Source: Propionispora vibrioides (GTDB lineage Bacteria; Bacillota; Negativicutes; Propionisporales; Propionisporaceae). Taken from it: 64,000 nt of DNA. The stretch is from NCBI RefSeq assembly GCF_900110485.1, contig NZ_FODY01000005.1, forward strand, positions 15,093-79,092. Reading direction: 5' to 3'. Below the pieces are notes generated by a model. That model had not been told where the DNA came from. It saw only the letters and a list, made by a program, of their open reading frames with translations, and did no database searches. Of this stretch, positions 16,694 to 27,589 are shown piece by piece (the first letter of the stretch is position 1; each line of letters begins with the position of its first letter). The translations under genes and the position numbers were made by a program.

Positions 16694-19195
16694 TTACAAT
16701 ACCCCTCTGAAATAATGGCCTCTCGTTATATCTTCATGCTCTGCGGCATTAATCTTTTCCTGCACCCGCTGGCGCTCTCCCGTTCCCAGATCAATACATT
16801 CACGATAAAGCCGGACTACTTCAGCCAAATGAGCGTCAGATCCCCACTTGCCTTCAATGCGCAACCGGCTGATACCGCTTTCGGCAAACCGGTCAATATG
16901 GGGCACCATGCTGAGCTCCTTGCCATTTAACACATGCATGCGGCAATACTGATCGGTAGCCAGAGGAAACTGTTCTCCCTTGCGGTCTTTCAACCAGTAC
17001 TGTCCCTTTAGACAAGTCTGTTGGCAGGTGCCTGTATGAAGCTGGCCCAAAAAACTGCCTACCGCACAGTATTCAGACACCATTAACGTCAAATAGCCAT
17101 GCACCAGGCATTCCAACTCGACAGGACTGCTGCCGGCCAGTTTTTCCACCTGGGAAAAGGTCAGTTCGGGGGAAAGAGTCAGGCTGGCCAGCTGCTGCGC
17201 CGCTAAAAACTGAATGGTATACAGATTATAAATATTAAGCGGGTAATCACCGTGGAGCGGCAGCGAAATCTGCTCCCTGGCCAGATACAGCATACCCAGG
17301 TTGGCAACGGCCACAGCATCCGGCGCCAGCGACTCAAATAGGGCAAGCTCTTGCCGCAGCTTAGGCATCTGCCACTCCTTTGCCAGCCGCGGCGTACTCA
17401 AGACAATTTTTTTACCGGCCGAGCGAACCAGATCGACGGCTCTTCGGTAGTCTTCCGGTGAGAGCGCCTGATGGTTCAACGTTTCCCCGCCAAACATAAT
17501 GCGGTCGGCACCCTGCCGCAAAGCTGTTTTTACTTTCTCCAGCGTGTCCACCTGAACCACCAGTTCCGGCTTTTTGCCCGCCACAGGCTTTATGCTGGCC
17601 GGTTCGGGGAGCCGGGACGACTTGAGCGGCGCCGCCGGGCGGCTGAACCGGGCCAGTCTGTCCTCTTCCAGCGCCTCGACCGCCCGTCGCCGGGCATCAT
17701 TGATTTCACTCAGGGGAACCATGACTGCCCCGTCAATCCGGCATTCAAGTTGTTTGACGGCAAACACGGTCGTCCCCAGGCGTTCGATTTGCTTGGCAAC
17801 AGTCTCGGCCGTCAGGGGCCGGTTGCGGGCAGCCTCGGCAATAAACTGGGTGGCAGCCTGTCCGGTAAACCCATCACCGTCTTGCATATGAACGACCAAC
17901 GGCCGTCCCTGGGCAACCTCTACCACAACCTTTACCGGAATACGCCTGACTGGCGCCGCGCCGGTAAAAAACCGGCGGGCATATTCCATCAGCCGGGCAT
18001 CAAAAATCTTAAACACCCGGTCACCGGCTTTAACCGGCGACGGCACTGCCACGGTTACCTCGGCACCAGCCGGCGCTGCCGCCACTTCGCTCCCCTCCAG
18101 GCGGATTGCAGTTACGGTAGTATTGACCCGTCCGCCCACCTTGACCCAAAATTCAATAATATCATCGACATGAAGCTCCTCATCCAGCTTCAATCTAACC
18201 GCTTTGCCGACCGGGTCATAAGCCAGCACCCGTCCGATCCGGACACCCCGGTTGTTGGGACGCCGGTGGCTCATCATCTCCCGGCCTGTTTTCTTATGTA
18301 AATAAGCGGTGGTAAAATCCCGGTTAAAGATTTGGGCCAGATTCTTATGCTGCAGAACGGCTACTGACGCATCCGGATTGCCCTCCAGATAAGACTGTAT
18401 CCGCCGCCGGTATATGTCGACCACCACAGCCACATATTCCGGCCGTTTCATGCGTCCTTCAATTTTAAACGAGGTTACGCCGGCGTCCATCAAATTCGGC
18501 ATATCGTCCAGTGTATTAAAATCCTTAGGGCTTAACAGGTATTCGCCGGCATCGGCGTCGGCCAGTACATTGTTGCCTTCCCGGTCAACCAAGGTATACG
18601 GCAGACGGCAGGGCTGCGCACAGCGCCCGCGGTTGCCGCTGCGGCCGCCGATCATGCTGCTCATCAAACATTGCCCTGAATAGGAAATACATAACGCCCC
18701 ATGGACAAATACCTCTATCTCAATTGGCGAGTGCTGGCAAATATGACGGATTTCCTCCAAGGACAGTTCTCTGGCCAGCACGGCCCGGGAAAATCCCAGT
18801 TCCGCCAGATACTCTACCCCTGCCAGATTATGAATCGTCATCTGGGTACTGGCATGCAGCGGCACCTGGGGGATAAGCCGCCGGCCCAGCGCCGCCACGC
18901 CCAGGTCCTGGACAATGATGGCGTCCACCTGGAGCCGGTCCAAAAGCTGCAGATATGCGGCTAACTCCTTCAACTCCGCCGTATCTACCAGCGTATTCAC
19001 GGTTATATAAACCAGCACGCCACGCAAGTGGGCAAAACGCACTGCGGCCGCCAGTTCCTCTTCTCCAAAATTATCGGCATAAGCGCGGGCGCCAAAGGAC
19101 TTCCCCGCCAAATATACGGCATCCGCACCGCTTTCCACGGCAGCTACCAACGCAGGGTAACTGCCCACAGGAGCCAAAAGTTCCAAAAAATTCAT
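16694..19195 (-). CDS. U32 family peptidase / RlhA-like with DUF3656
   Basis: An 833-residue protein. The U32 signature is at about 165-205 (HGALCISYSGQCLMSSMIGG, then GRCAQPCRLPY) with conserved cysteines that may bind an Fe-S cluster. The middle matches the DUF3656 insertion, and a second, degenerate U32-like half follows (CLVHGYLTLMVSEYCAV, CQQTCLKG). This two-part architecture is that of the YdcP/RlhA group linked to 23S rRNA C2501 hydroxylation; proteolytic activity is doubtful. The start ATGA overlaps the stop of the preceding metalloenzyme gene. GGAGATG supports the ATG. Confidence 0.85.
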   Translation of the reverse strand: MNFLELLAPVGSYPALVAAVESGADAVYLAGKSFGARAYADNFGEEELAAAVRFAHLRGVLVYITVNTLVDTAELKELAAYLQLLDRLQVDAIIVQDLGVAALGRRLIPQVPLHASTQMTIHNLAGVEYLAELGFSRAVLARELSLEEIRHICQHSPIEIEVFVHGALCISYSGQCLMSSMIGGRSGNRGRCAQPCRLPYTLVDREGNNVLADADAGEYLLSPKDFNTLDDMPNLMDAGVTSFKIEGRMKRPEYVAVVVDIYRRRIQSYLEGNPDASVAVLQHKNLAQIFNRDFTTAYLHKKTGREMMSHRRPNNRGVRIGRVLAYDPVGKAVRLKLDEELHVDDIIEFWVKVGGRVNTTVTAIRLEGSEVAAAPAGAEVTVAVPSPVKAGDRVFKIFDARLMEYARRFFTGAAPVRRIPVKVVVEVAQGRPLVVHMQDGDGFTGQAATQFIAEAARNRPLTAETVAKQIERLGTTVFAVKQLECRIDGAVMVPLSEINDARRRAVEALEEDRLARFSRPAAPLKSSRLPEPASIKPVAGKKPELVVQVDTLEKVKTALRQGADRIMFGGETLNHQALSPEDYRRAVDLVRSAGKKIVLSTPRLAKEWQMPKLRQELALFESLAPDAVAVANLGMLYLAREQISLPLHGDYPLNIYNLYTIQFLAAQQLASLTLSPELTFSQVEKLAGSSPVELECLVHGYLTLMVSEYCAVGSFLGQLHTGTCQQTCLKGQYWLKDRKGEQFPLATDQYCRMHVLNGKELSMVPHIDRFAESGISRLRIEGKWGSDAHLAEVVRLYRECIDLGTGERQRVQEKINAAEHEDITRGHYFRGVL

Positions 19196-20106
19196 CTCCC
19201 TCTATCTGTTTCCAAAGCCGAGATAATCACCGGTGTGATATCGGCTAAAGAATGTATATTCCGGGCCAGCCGGACGCACTGCCTGCCAATCAGTACAGTC
19301 GGCACCGGCTGCAGTGTATGCCTTTTCGTGCTTAAATCCTCAAAATTGCCATGATCGCTGGTCAGCACAAATAGCATGTCCGGCGGTAATGCTTCATAAA
19401 TACCAGCCAAAAACTCCTGCAAAATATTCATGATCCGTGCGGCCCGAACCCAGTCCTGCTTATGGCCGCACAGATCGGTTTGAAAATACTCGAACATAGT
19501 AAAATCCTGCGTATCGGCCAGTTCCACCAACCGTTGTCCGGCCAGCCGAGGCGCCAGAGGCACCACATCAGGCCAACCGGCCTGAATCAGTGCTTCATTG
19601 GTAATATCCTGATAAATAGCCCGCCCGGCCAGCAAATCCTCCAGTGACCGCAGCGGTTGTCCGGCGGTCAAAATGGTCAGCGTAGTCGCTGCATGACGCC
19701 GTTTGCGGCTAGCCACCAAGGTCATATAGTCTGGCGTATACATATTGGCCGAGGTAACCCGATAGCCATGGTTTGTCAGCCGTTTCATGATGCCGTGTTC
19801 GGCAATGATTTCGGTCAGTTTCGGCCCCGGAAAGGCGTGAACATGCATGCCCATAACAGCCGGAGCGTTCACACCGGTAAACAGCGCCGTTTGGCCGGTC
19901 GCGCTCTGCGGCAGTCCCGCTACGCCCAGTGTGGCATCCGTCGGAATCAGACAGGCATGTTCCGATAGTACCGGTCCCAGCGCAAGGGTTGGCGAACCGC
20001 CGAACAAGGTTTGCAGTAACGGCACGGGGTAGGCTACAAAGGGATTTTTATCAGACCGGTTTTCTCCCAAACCGATTCCATCAACAAAAACCAGCAATAC
20101 TTTCAT
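19192..20106 (-). CDS. Phosphopentomutase/phosphoglyceromutase-like metalloenzyme
   Basis: A 304-residue alkaline-phosphatase-superfamily protein. Metal and nucleophile motifs are FVDGIGLGENRSDKNPF at the start, ATGQTALFTG (nucleophile Thr or Ser) near residue 68, and TSDHGNFEDLSTKRHT near 250 with the His/Asp ligands. It is shorter than true phosphopentomutase or iPGM, and is the form usually called 'metalloenzyme superfamily protein'. It overlaps the U32 gene by four bases, implying coupled translation. The substrate is unknown. Confidence 0.8.
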   Translation of the reverse strand: MKVLLVFVDGIGLGENRSDKNPFVAYPVPLLQTLFGGSPTLALGPVLSEHACLIPTDATLGVAGLPQSATGQTALFTGVNAPAVMGMHVHAFPGPKLTEIIAEHGIMKRLTNHGYRVTSANMYTPDYMTLVASRKRRHAATTLTILTAGQPLRSLEDLLAGRAIYQDITNEALIQAGWPDVVPLAPRLAGQRLVELADTQDFTMFEYFQTDLCGHKQDWVRAARIMNILQEFLAGIYEALPPDMLFVLTSDHGNFEDLSTKRHTLQPVPTVLIGRQCVRLARNIHSLADITPVIISALETDRGR

Positions 20107-20172
20107 TAAACCACCTGCTCTGCCATGTAAATAAAAAGCAGTTTCCCATCTGTATATACCTTACCAGCTATT

Positions 20173-20211
20173 CATTGAAAAAAGAAGGGGTTACCCCTCC
20201 TTTTTTCAATG
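20173..20211. terminator. Bidirectional terminator
   Basis: CATTGAAAAAAG..AGGGG, loop TTA, CCCCT..CTTTTTTCAATG. The right arm overlaps the last codons and stop of the DUF421 gene. Confidence 0.8.
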
Positions 20212-20895
20212 AATTTCTTTTTCCGTTAACGGCTGCTGAGAAGCCGGCGCATCATACCGGCCCGGAGGCTGCTGCAAGTATTCCCTGATATAGCTCACAT
20301 CCTCCGCCAGCTTTTCCAGCTTTACCATTTGAGCACCCATGGGACTTAGCGGATTATCGAACATACTGGCAATATAATCATCAAAATCCCGCCGGCACAC
20401 CGGCTCGGCCTCAGGATTCTTTATGACCGAAAAAACGCCGCAGCTTTCCAGACGGCCTGTTTTAATATCCTTCAGATCGGTAATATCCATGCCCTGCCGG
20501 TGCAGTTCCTGACGCAAATCGTCATAATTAAAATAAGTGTCGGCAAAGTTTTCTTTGATGATTTTGCCGTCCTTAATCAAAGTCACCGGCGTCCCCTCAA
20601 ACCAGGTTCTTAGCCGCGTACTCTTTAACGACAGGTAAGACAACAGTTGCTGCAAAAGCAGGAGGGCCAGCAGTGCTTCCACCCCAGTCAGCAGGGTTTG
20701 CGTTTTATCCATGGCAGCGCTGACAATAATGTCGCCGATGCCTACCATGATCACAAAATCAAAAGGAGAAAGCTGCCCTACCGTACGGTTTCCCATAATG
20801 CGCACCACAATCAGCGCCGCCGTACAGAAAAGAATAATATGTAAAAAAACCCGTCCGATTTCACCTAGCGAAGCTGCCTCACCAAGACCAAACAC
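20206..20895 (-). CDS. DUF421/YetF-like membrane protein
   Basis: 229 residues from GTG 20895, which has GGGGTG five bases upstream. The alternative ATG at 20979 overlaps the zapA stop as TAATG and would add 28 residues. Three N-terminal membrane helices (FLHIILFCTAALIVVRIM, FDFVIMVGIGDIIVSAAM, ALLALLLLQQLLSYLSL) precede the soluble YetF/DUF421 domain with GTPVTLIKDGKI, RLESCGVFSVIKNP. Family members are sporulation- or germination-associated in some Bacillus. The molecular function is unknown. Confidence 0.85.
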   Translation of the reverse strand: MFGLGEAASLGEIGRVFLHIILFCTAALIVVRIMGNRTVGQLSPFDFVIMVGIGDIIVSAAMDKTQTLLTGVEALLALLLLQQLLSYLSLKSTRLRTWFEGTPVTLIKDGKIIKENFADTYFNYDDLRQELHRQGMDITDLKDIKTGRLESCGVFSVIKNPEAEPVCRRDFDDYIASMFDNPLSPMGAQMVKLEKLAEDVSYIREYLQQPPGRYDAPASQQPLTEKEIH

Positions 20896-20978
20896 GTTAT
20901 CACCCCTTTTATCGCTATTATTCGCAGATAAAAGAAGGCTTATACCGGCTAGTATTAGACAGCTCTGATGATCAGACA

Positions 20979-21230
20979 TTATTTCTTATCCAGCAGCTCC
21001 AGCAGTTCCTGATAATCTGTCTCCAGCCGAATGAATTCATCCGCCAGATTAAGTGCCGCCAGCACGGCAATCTTCGCCGGTGATAAACGGGCGTTGGTCC
21101 GCGCGACCTTGCGCATACGTTCATCGACCAGGGCAGCGGTTTTTATGATGTGCTCCATATCGGCGTCGCCCTTAAGCGGATATGACTCGCCAAATATTTC
21201 AACTGTAACTTTACATTTTTTATCATTCAT
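20979..21230 (-). CDS. zapA: Cell division protein ZapA
   Basis: An 83-residue ZapA that binds and bundles FtsZ at midcell. It shows the N-terminal beta part (CKVTVEIFGESYPLKGDADMEHI) and the C-terminal coiled coil (LAALNLADEFIRLETDYQELLELLDKK). Its place directly after pheT is common in Firmicutes. Confidence 0.88.
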   Translation of the reverse strand: MNDKKCKVTVEIFGESYPLKGDADMEHIIKTAALVDERMRKVARTNARLSPAKIAVLAALNLADEFIRLETDYQELLELLDKK

Positions 21231-21372
21231 GCTTCTTTCACCAACTACCTTGTTTGTTCTTCAACTACATGTTATATACACCGATTAAGCGTAACAGACC
21301 CGCTTTTAGGGAATTCACATAAATACTTTGTTATGATAGATTCTACCTGCAGGAGCTAAATCCTGCCGGGAA

Positions 21373-21428
21373 AAAGCAAAACAAGAAAGATCGGGCCGGC
21401 TGACCAGATCTTTCTTGCTTTATTTTCC
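21373..21428 (-). terminator. Terminator of the pheST unit
   Basis: AAGCAAGAAAGATC paired with GATCTTTCTTG around a 16-base loop, followed by T-rich sequence on the minus strand. Confidence 0.8.
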
Positions 21429-21439
21429 TAATAGTTTAG

Positions 21440-23884
21440 TTAACTCCGGATTTTTGCCTGCAGCGTATTTTCCAGCGCAGCAATAACCTTTTTGTAAGGC
21501 CCTTCTACCTCTTCATCGGTAAGCGTCTTTTCCGCCGACCGGAAGGTTAGGGAAAATGCCAGGCTGCGCAAGCCGGCAGCCACCTGTTCGCCGGTATACA
21601 CATCAAACAGCTTCAAACCGGTAAGCAGGGCGCCCGCCGTATCGATAATTGTCCGGTATACCTTGTCAACCGGGATTTCCGCCGGTAGAACGACGGCAAT
21701 ATCCCGGTTGATCGCCGGGAACTTAGGCAGTGAGCGGTATTTGGTCAAGAGTTCAGCCTGATCGGCGATAGCTGCCACATTCAGTTCAAAGGCGTATACC
21801 TTACGGTTAATATCAAAGCCGTCCAGCACCTGAGGATGCACTTCGCCAATTGTCCCCAGCACCGTATCATCTTTAACAACAATTGCCGTTTTCCCCGGAT
21901 GGAAGGAAGGATGTTCGCCGGCCTGTATAGTATAGTTCTCGATCCCCAGAGAATCCAGTAATGCCTCGACGGCACCTTTAGTATCATAAAAATCAACCGG
22001 CTCTTTTTTCACATTCCAGGTCGCCTCCTGGCGATTTCCCACCAGAGCGCCGCATAGCATCAACGGTTCCTGCGGCAAAGAGCCAGCCGTCGGCGGCAGG
22101 GTTTCCGGCAAATAGACTGCCCCCAGTTCATATAGGTGTAAATCCTCATTTTTGCGGGATAAATTACGGGCCACCGTTTCCAGCATGCTGCCCAGCAAAG
22201 TGGTCCGCAGCAGCGGGAAATCATCGGTAATCGGATTTACAATGGCGATTGTTTTGCGCAGGGTGCTGTCAGCCGGAATATTCAGCTTATCCAGCGTTCC
22301 CGGATGCGTGAAGCTAAACGCGACAATCTCGGAAAAGCCGCTGCCGGACAAGGTGGTCTTCACTTTATCGGCAATGGTCTGCAGATAGCTCTGGCCGCCC
22401 CGGACCATATTGCCGTGCGGCGTAGTCGAGGGAATCCTATCGTAGCCGTAGATCCGCGCTATTTCTTCCGAAATATCTGCCGCTCTGGTAATATCGCTGC
22501 GCCAGGTCGGCACGGTTACAGTAACCGCATCGGCCGAGCCGGGAGCATCAATCTCAAACTCCAGCCGTTTTAAGATTTCCAGCATGTCCTTCTTGGCAAT
22601 ATCCGTTCCCAAACGGGCATTAATCTGTCCGGCGGTAAAGACCACTTGCTTGGGCAGCACGACTTGCGGGTACTGGTCTACTATACCGGTACAAACTTGG
22701 CAGGCTCCCATATCTTCCAGCAATTGCGCGGCCCGGTCCAACGCCCGGGTAATATTGGCCGTATCAACGCCCCTTTCAAACCGGCCGGAAGCTTCCGAGC
22801 GAAGGCCCATACTGCGTGAAGTCCGCCGAATGCTGACACCGTTAAAAGAGGCTGCCTCCAAAAGAATGTTTTGGGTGTTAGCGGAGACTTCCGTTGCCAG
22901 ACCGCCCATAACACCAGCCAGTCCTACCGCCTGTACGGCATCGGCGATTACCAGCATATCCTCCGTCAGTTCCCGCTTCACGCCGTCCAGGGTCGTCAGC
23001 CGCTCTTTGGGATTGGCCTTACGGACACTCAGGGTGTGGCGGGCCAGCAGATTGTAATCGTAAGCATGCATGGGCTGCCCCATTTCCAGCATGACAAAGT
23101 TGGTAACATCAACCACGTTATTGATGGAGCGCATGCCCGCCGCCTGCAGCCGGTGTCTCAGCCAGTCCGGGGAAGGGCCGACCTTGACATTTTTCAGCAC
23201 CCGCGCAGTGAAGCGCGAACAGAGAGAAGGCTCCTGGATGTCCACTTTAAACAAGGCAGATGCTTTCTCGCCGGCAGCCTCTTTTACGTTCAGCATAGGC
23301 TTTTTTACACTGTTCTTTGTCAATACGGCAATTTCCCGCACCAACCCCAGAATACTGAAACAGTCGGCCCGGTTTGCCGTAAGCTCAAACTCCAGCACCA
23401 CGTCATCCAGGCCCAGCACGGTCCGGACATCGACGCCCAGCGGGGTTTCAGACGGTAAAATATAAATACCCTCTTTAGCTTCCGCCGACAGCAGCTTGCT
23501 GTCCAAATTAAGTTCGGCCGCCGAGCACAGCATGCCGCTGGACATAACTCCGCGCAGCTTGCTTTCTTTAATTTTCATGCCATTCGGCAATTCGGCTCCC
23601 ACCAGCGCCACAGGCACAATATCCTTTTGTTGGACATTTTTCGCTCCCGTTACAATGGTAAGTATCTCACCGCCGGCAACATCGATTTTGCAAATGCACA
23701 GCTTATCGGCGTTAGGATGCGACTCAATAGCCACAATTTTTCCGGTTACTACTTTTTCAATATTCTTACCTAAATATTCAACAGTGGCAACAGGCACGCC
23801 GGCCATAGTCAGCAGGTCGGCCAGGTCTTCCGGTGTTTCCTTAAAATCAATATAGTCTTTAAGCCATTTAACAGATGCACGCAT
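21440..23884 (-). CDS. pheT: Phenylalanyl-tRNA synthetase beta chain
   Basis: An 814-residue beta subunit. In order: a tRNA-binding OB domain (about 40-150), the B3/B4 editing domain (around 210-370, GLRSEASGRFERGVD), the B5 domain, the catalytic-like core (FSEIVAFSFTHP, LRTTLLGSMLETVARN) and the C-terminal FDX-ACB anticodon-binding domain (YRSLPKFPAINRDIAVV). Together with PheS it forms the alpha2-beta2 enzyme. It starts 16 bases after pheS. AAGGGGG precedes the ATG. Confidence 0.95.
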   Translation of the reverse strand: MRASVKWLKDYIDFKETPEDLADLLTMAGVPVATVEYLGKNIEKVVTGKIVAIESHPNADKLCICKIDVAGGEILTIVTGAKNVQQKDIVPVALVGAELPNGMKIKESKLRGVMSSGMLCSAAELNLDSKLLSAEAKEGIYILPSETPLGVDVRTVLGLDDVVLEFELTANRADCFSILGLVREIAVLTKNSVKKPMLNVKEAAGEKASALFKVDIQEPSLCSRFTARVLKNVKVGPSPDWLRHRLQAAGMRSINNVVDVTNFVMLEMGQPMHAYDYNLLARHTLSVRKANPKERLTTLDGVKRELTEDMLVIADAVQAVGLAGVMGGLATEVSANTQNILLEAASFNGVSIRRTSRSMGLRSEASGRFERGVDTANITRALDRAAQLLEDMGACQVCTGIVDQYPQVVLPKQVVFTAGQINARLGTDIAKKDMLEILKRLEFEIDAPGSADAVTVTVPTWRSDITRAADISEEIARIYGYDRIPSTTPHGNMVRGGQSYLQTIADKVKTTLSGSGFSEIVAFSFTHPGTLDKLNIPADSTLRKTIAIVNPITDDFPLLRTTLLGSMLETVARNLSRKNEDLHLYELGAVYLPETLPPTAGSLPQEPLMLCGALVGNRQEATWNVKKEPVDFYDTKGAVEALLDSLGIENYTIQAGEHPSFHPGKTAIVVKDDTVLGTIGEVHPQVLDGFDINRKVYAFELNVAAIADQAELLTKYRSLPKFPAINRDIAVVLPAEIPVDKVYRTIIDTAGALLTGLKLFDVYTGEQVAAGLRSLAFSLTFRSAEKTLTDEEVEGPYKKVIAALENTLQAKIRS

Positions 23885-23900
23885 ATGTTAAACCCCCTTC

Positions 23901-24938
<1,038 letters not shown>

Positions 24939-24954
24939 CTAAAAAACTAAATAA

Positions 24955-25320
24955 AAAGACTTCCACCCCTGAAAAGGGGCGAAAGCCATACTTCCGCGGT
25001 ACCACCCTAAGTTTATACTCTGCTTCCCTAACGCGGAAGAAACGTCCGGCCTACCAGAATCCACCTTCAGCCCGGATACTCAGGAACGAACTTCTGCCAG
25101 ATGCCCCGGAGCTGCTCTCAATCTACGGCAGCTTCCTCCCTGTATGAAACAGACCTGACATACTCTTTCCGTCATCGCAATTAAAGTCCATCAATGTATG
25201 ATCAATTGTCGGTAAGATAAGTACGCAGCAATAGAACCGGTCGTTACAAACAACTTCCAGAAGAATTCGGCGGTCAACACCTAGACCACACCCTCCCTAT
25301 TTAATGTCGGTATCAGGACT
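24955..25320 (-). promoter_or_regulatory. T-box leader of pheST (Phe)
   Basis: On the minus strand the T-box consensus AGGGTGGTACCGCGG lies at 25008-24994, followed by a terminator hairpin made of CGCCCCTTTTCAGGGGTGG. A candidate UUC (Phe) specifier triplet is at 25236-25234 in CCGGTTCTATT; I located it by eye, not by folding. The leader should raise pheST expression when tRNA-Phe is uncharged. Confidence 0.85.
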
Positions 25321-25357
25321 TTTTTCTATTGTAGCATACAGATTCTCAATTTACAAG

Positions 25358-25518
25358 GGAACCGCTGATTTAATGAGCCTGTGGGCCTGACGAGAGATTT
25401 TTTCACCTGGCGGGAAAGCAAAACCGAATGAAAAGCCGGGCTATTTCAAGATTTTGCTGACGCGGTTAGGCTAAAAAGGATCAGTCAGGATGCGCGGTGC
25501 GAATTAATCAATGGTTCC
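25358..25518. repeat. Family I MITE-like element, copy 4 (best-preserved ends)
   Basis: The ends GGAACCGCTGATTTAAT and ATTAATCAATGGTTCC are inverted repeats with two differences, giving a 161-bp unit. Interior blocks match copies 1 and 2. The right end overlaps the last codons of the SpoU methylase gene. Confidence 0.8.
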
Positions 25519-26370
25519 TAAGCCGACAGCCAGCCCCTTATCGGCTATTTTTTCCCGCCGCTGCCCGTAATGTCTCTGCCGCACCGCTTCGTAGAGGATC
25601 ACGGAAACGGCAGCCGACACATTGAGCGATTCGGCCTTGCCCAGTAAAGGAATATACACGTTTTGATCAGCGGCCGCCAGACTTTCCTGACTGACACCAT
25701 TCCCTTCGTTGCCGAAAATGACGGCAACGGCCGGCGTAAAGTCAACCTTAAAGTAAACGTCCGAGGAGGCTAGCGAAGAGGCCAGCAGCGTAACGCCTGT
25801 TTCTTTACAGAGCCGAAAAAAATCCGGCAAGGCAACCTGTTCTAAGATGGGCAGGTGAAACAAGGAACCCATACTGGCTCGCACTGTTTTGCCGGCAAAC
25901 GGATCGGCACAGCCCGGCGACAGGATAACCGCCGTACAACCGGCCGCATCGGCACTGCGAATGGCGGCGCCAACATTGCCTGGGTCCTGGAGGTGATCCA
26001 GCACCACCCAAAACGGAGTCTCCTGCCGGGCAGCCACTTCCCGCAAACAAAAGCGTTGCTTTTGCACTAGCGCCATAATCCCCTGGGGCTGTTCGGTATC
26101 GCTTATTTTGGCATAAACGCTCTCACTAACCTCCAGCAACCGGATCTTCTTCTGCCCTAAAACAGCAAGAATAGCCTGTCCCCGTTCGTTCCGGGCCACT
26201 TTCTCGGTACACAGACACAAATCGATGCAATAGTCCGATTGCGCCGCTTCTTCTACCAGCCGGATTCCCTCTACCGCAAATAGTCCTGTTTCCTCACGGT
26301 ACTTTTTTTCCCGTAAAGAGGCAGCCAGTTTGACATATTGGTTTTGCAAACTGTTGATACGTTCCAGCAT
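25504..26370 (-). CDS. TrmH/SpoU-family RNA 2'-O-methyltransferase
   Basis: A 288-residue SPOUT methyltransferase. The N-terminal substrate-binding domain has LREKKYREETGLFAVEGIRLVEEA. The knotted catalytic domain has motif 1 VLDHLQDPGNVGAAIRSADA, motif 2 AVIFGNEGNGVS and motif 3 IPLLGKAESLNVSAAVSVILYE. It methylates a ribose in rRNA, with SAM as donor. It lies between rplT and the pheS leader, a usual Firmicutes position. The last codons (GTID and the stop) fall in the end of a family I element, so the native C-terminus may have been replaced. Confidence 0.9.
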   Translation of the reverse strand: MLERINSLQNQYVKLAASLREKKYREETGLFAVEGIRLVEEAAQSDYCIDLCLCTEKVARNERGQAILAVLGQKKIRLLEVSESVYAKISDTEQPQGIMALVQKQRFCLREVAARQETPFWVVLDHLQDPGNVGAAIRSADAAGCTAVILSPGCADPFAGKTVRASMGSLFHLPILEQVALPDFFRLCKETGVTLLASSLASSDVYFKVDFTPAVAVIFGNEGNGVSQESLAAADQNVYIPLLGKAESLNVSAAVSVILYEAVRQRHYGQRREKIADKGLAVGLGTID

Positions 26371-26405
26371 AGGGTCGGAACACTCCTTTTTAGAATCTCC
26401 GGTTA

Positions 26406-26438
26406 TGTAAAAAAAATCCGGATTGCTCCGGATTTATC
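26406..26438 (-). terminator. Terminator of infC-rpmI-rplT
   Basis: AAATCCGGA, loop TTGC, TCCGGATTT directly after the rplT stop, followed by a T-run on the minus strand. Confidence 0.85.
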
Positions 26439-26798
26439 TTACTTGGCCAGTTGCTCTTTCGCAGCAGCCACTAACGAACCAAAGGCAGCACTGTCGCTTA
26501 CGGCAAGCTCTGCCAACATTTTACGGTTTACTTCCACACCGGCTTTTTTCAAGCCGTTCATCAACTGGCTGTAAGAAATGCCGTTGGTGCGGGCAGCCGC
26601 ATTAATACGGGCAATCCACAGTCTGCGGAATTCGCCTTTTTTGGCACGACGGTCACGGCGGGCATAATACAGCGCCTTCATAACCGTTTCGTTGGCTTTT
26701 TTAAACTGTTTGCTCTTGGCTCCTCTGTAGCCTTTCGCCAGTTTTAATATCTTTTTATGACGTCTATGTGCAGTCACGCCTTTTTTAACTCTTGGCAT
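26439..26798 (-). CDS. rplT: 50S ribosomal protein L20
   Basis: 119 residues with the hallmark start [20 protein letters not shown] and the helix [18 protein letters not shown]. It binds 23S rRNA early in assembly and in many Firmicutes represses its own operon through a leader RNA. It is the third gene after infC and rpmI. Confidence 0.97.
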   Translation of the reverse strand: MPRVKKGVTAHRRHKKILKLAKGYRGAKSKQFKKANETVMKALYYARRDRRAKKGEFRRLWIARINAAARTNGISYSQLMNGLKKAGVEVNRKMLAELAVSDSAAFGSLVAAAKEQLAK

Positions 26799-26833
26799 GT
26801 TGTTTACCCCCTGTTTAAGTTAAGTATGGAAAA

Positions 26834-27031
26834 TTAAGCGTAAGGAAGCATTTTTGCTACGCGCTCATGATCGGATTTGCTGACCAGAGCTGCTTTACGC
26901 AAATTGCGTTTACGGGACGGAGATTTCTTTTCCAGGATATGGCTTTTAAAAGCTTTAGCGCGTTTGAATTCGCCGGAGCCTGTAACTTTAAACCGTTTTG
27001 CGGCACTTCTGCGTGTTTTTATTTTAGGCAT
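26834..27031 (-). CDS. rpmI: 50S ribosomal protein L35
   Basis: 65 residues, [20 protein letters not shown] at the start and a basic [11 protein letters not shown] segment. AGAAGGAGG precedes the ATG. It lies between infC and rplT. Confidence 0.97.
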   Translation of the reverse strand: MPKIKTRRSAAKRFKVTGSGEFKRAKAFKSHILEKKSPSRKRNLRKAALVSKSDHERVAKMLPYA

Positions 27032-27059
27032 GGTGGATCCTCCTTCTAAATTATAAGGC

Positions 27060-27578
27060 TTAGCTATGTGGTTTAGCTGCCAAAATCATAATCATATTTT
27101 TTCCTTCCAGCTTGGGTTCCCGCTCAACATTGACCATCTCTTTCAATTCGGCGGCCATTTTGAGTAAAACCTGTTTCCCCAACTCCGGATGAGAAAGCTC
27201 CCGGCCACGGAACATAATGGTTACCTTGACCTTGTCGCCGTCCTGCAGAAAACGCTGAGCGTTTTTCAGCTTAACATTGAAGTCATGATCCTCAATATTG
27301 GGACGAAGCTTTACTTCTTTTACCGTAACCACTTTTTGTTTCTTCTTGGCTTCTTTGTCGCGTTTCTGCTGTTCGTATTTGAACTTGCCAAAATCCATAA
27401 TGCGACAAACCGGCGGCTTGGCGGTAGGGGCCACCTCCACTAGGTCAAGATGCTGCTCCCCAGCAATGCGCAACGCCTCTCTGGTCAGCATAACGCCCAA
27501 CTGATCACCATTGCTGCCGACCACCCGAACTTCCCTGGCCCGAATCTCCTCATTGATCTTTAAACTCTCTTTGCTAAT
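27060..27578 (-). CDS. infC: Translation initiation factor IF-3
   Basis: About 172 residues. The N-domain has [22 protein letters not shown], a linker follows near [11 protein letters not shown], and the C-domain has [22 protein letters not shown] and TIMFRGREL. It prevents premature subunit joining and checks the start codon. I favour an ATT start at 27578, nine bases after GGAGG and two codons inside the GTG at 27584, because infC genes typically use AUU for autoregulation. The GTG start cannot be excluded. Confidence 0.93.
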   Translation of the reverse strand: MSKESLKINEEIRAREVRVVGSNGDQLGVMLTREALRIAGEQHLDLVEVAPTAKPPVCRIMDFGKFKYEQQKRDKEAKKKQKVVTVKEVKLRPNIEDHDFNVKLKNAQRFLQDGDKVKVTIMFRGRELSHPELGKQVLLKMAAELKEMVNVEREPKLEGKNMIMILAAKPHS

Positions 27579-27589
27579 TGCCACTCACC

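Noticed and set aside
17471-18301. A 276-codon plus-strand ORF opposite the U32 gene
   Set aside because: Shadow frame; its composition (His/Arg/Pro/Gln rich) is that of an antisense frame in GC-rich coding DNA.
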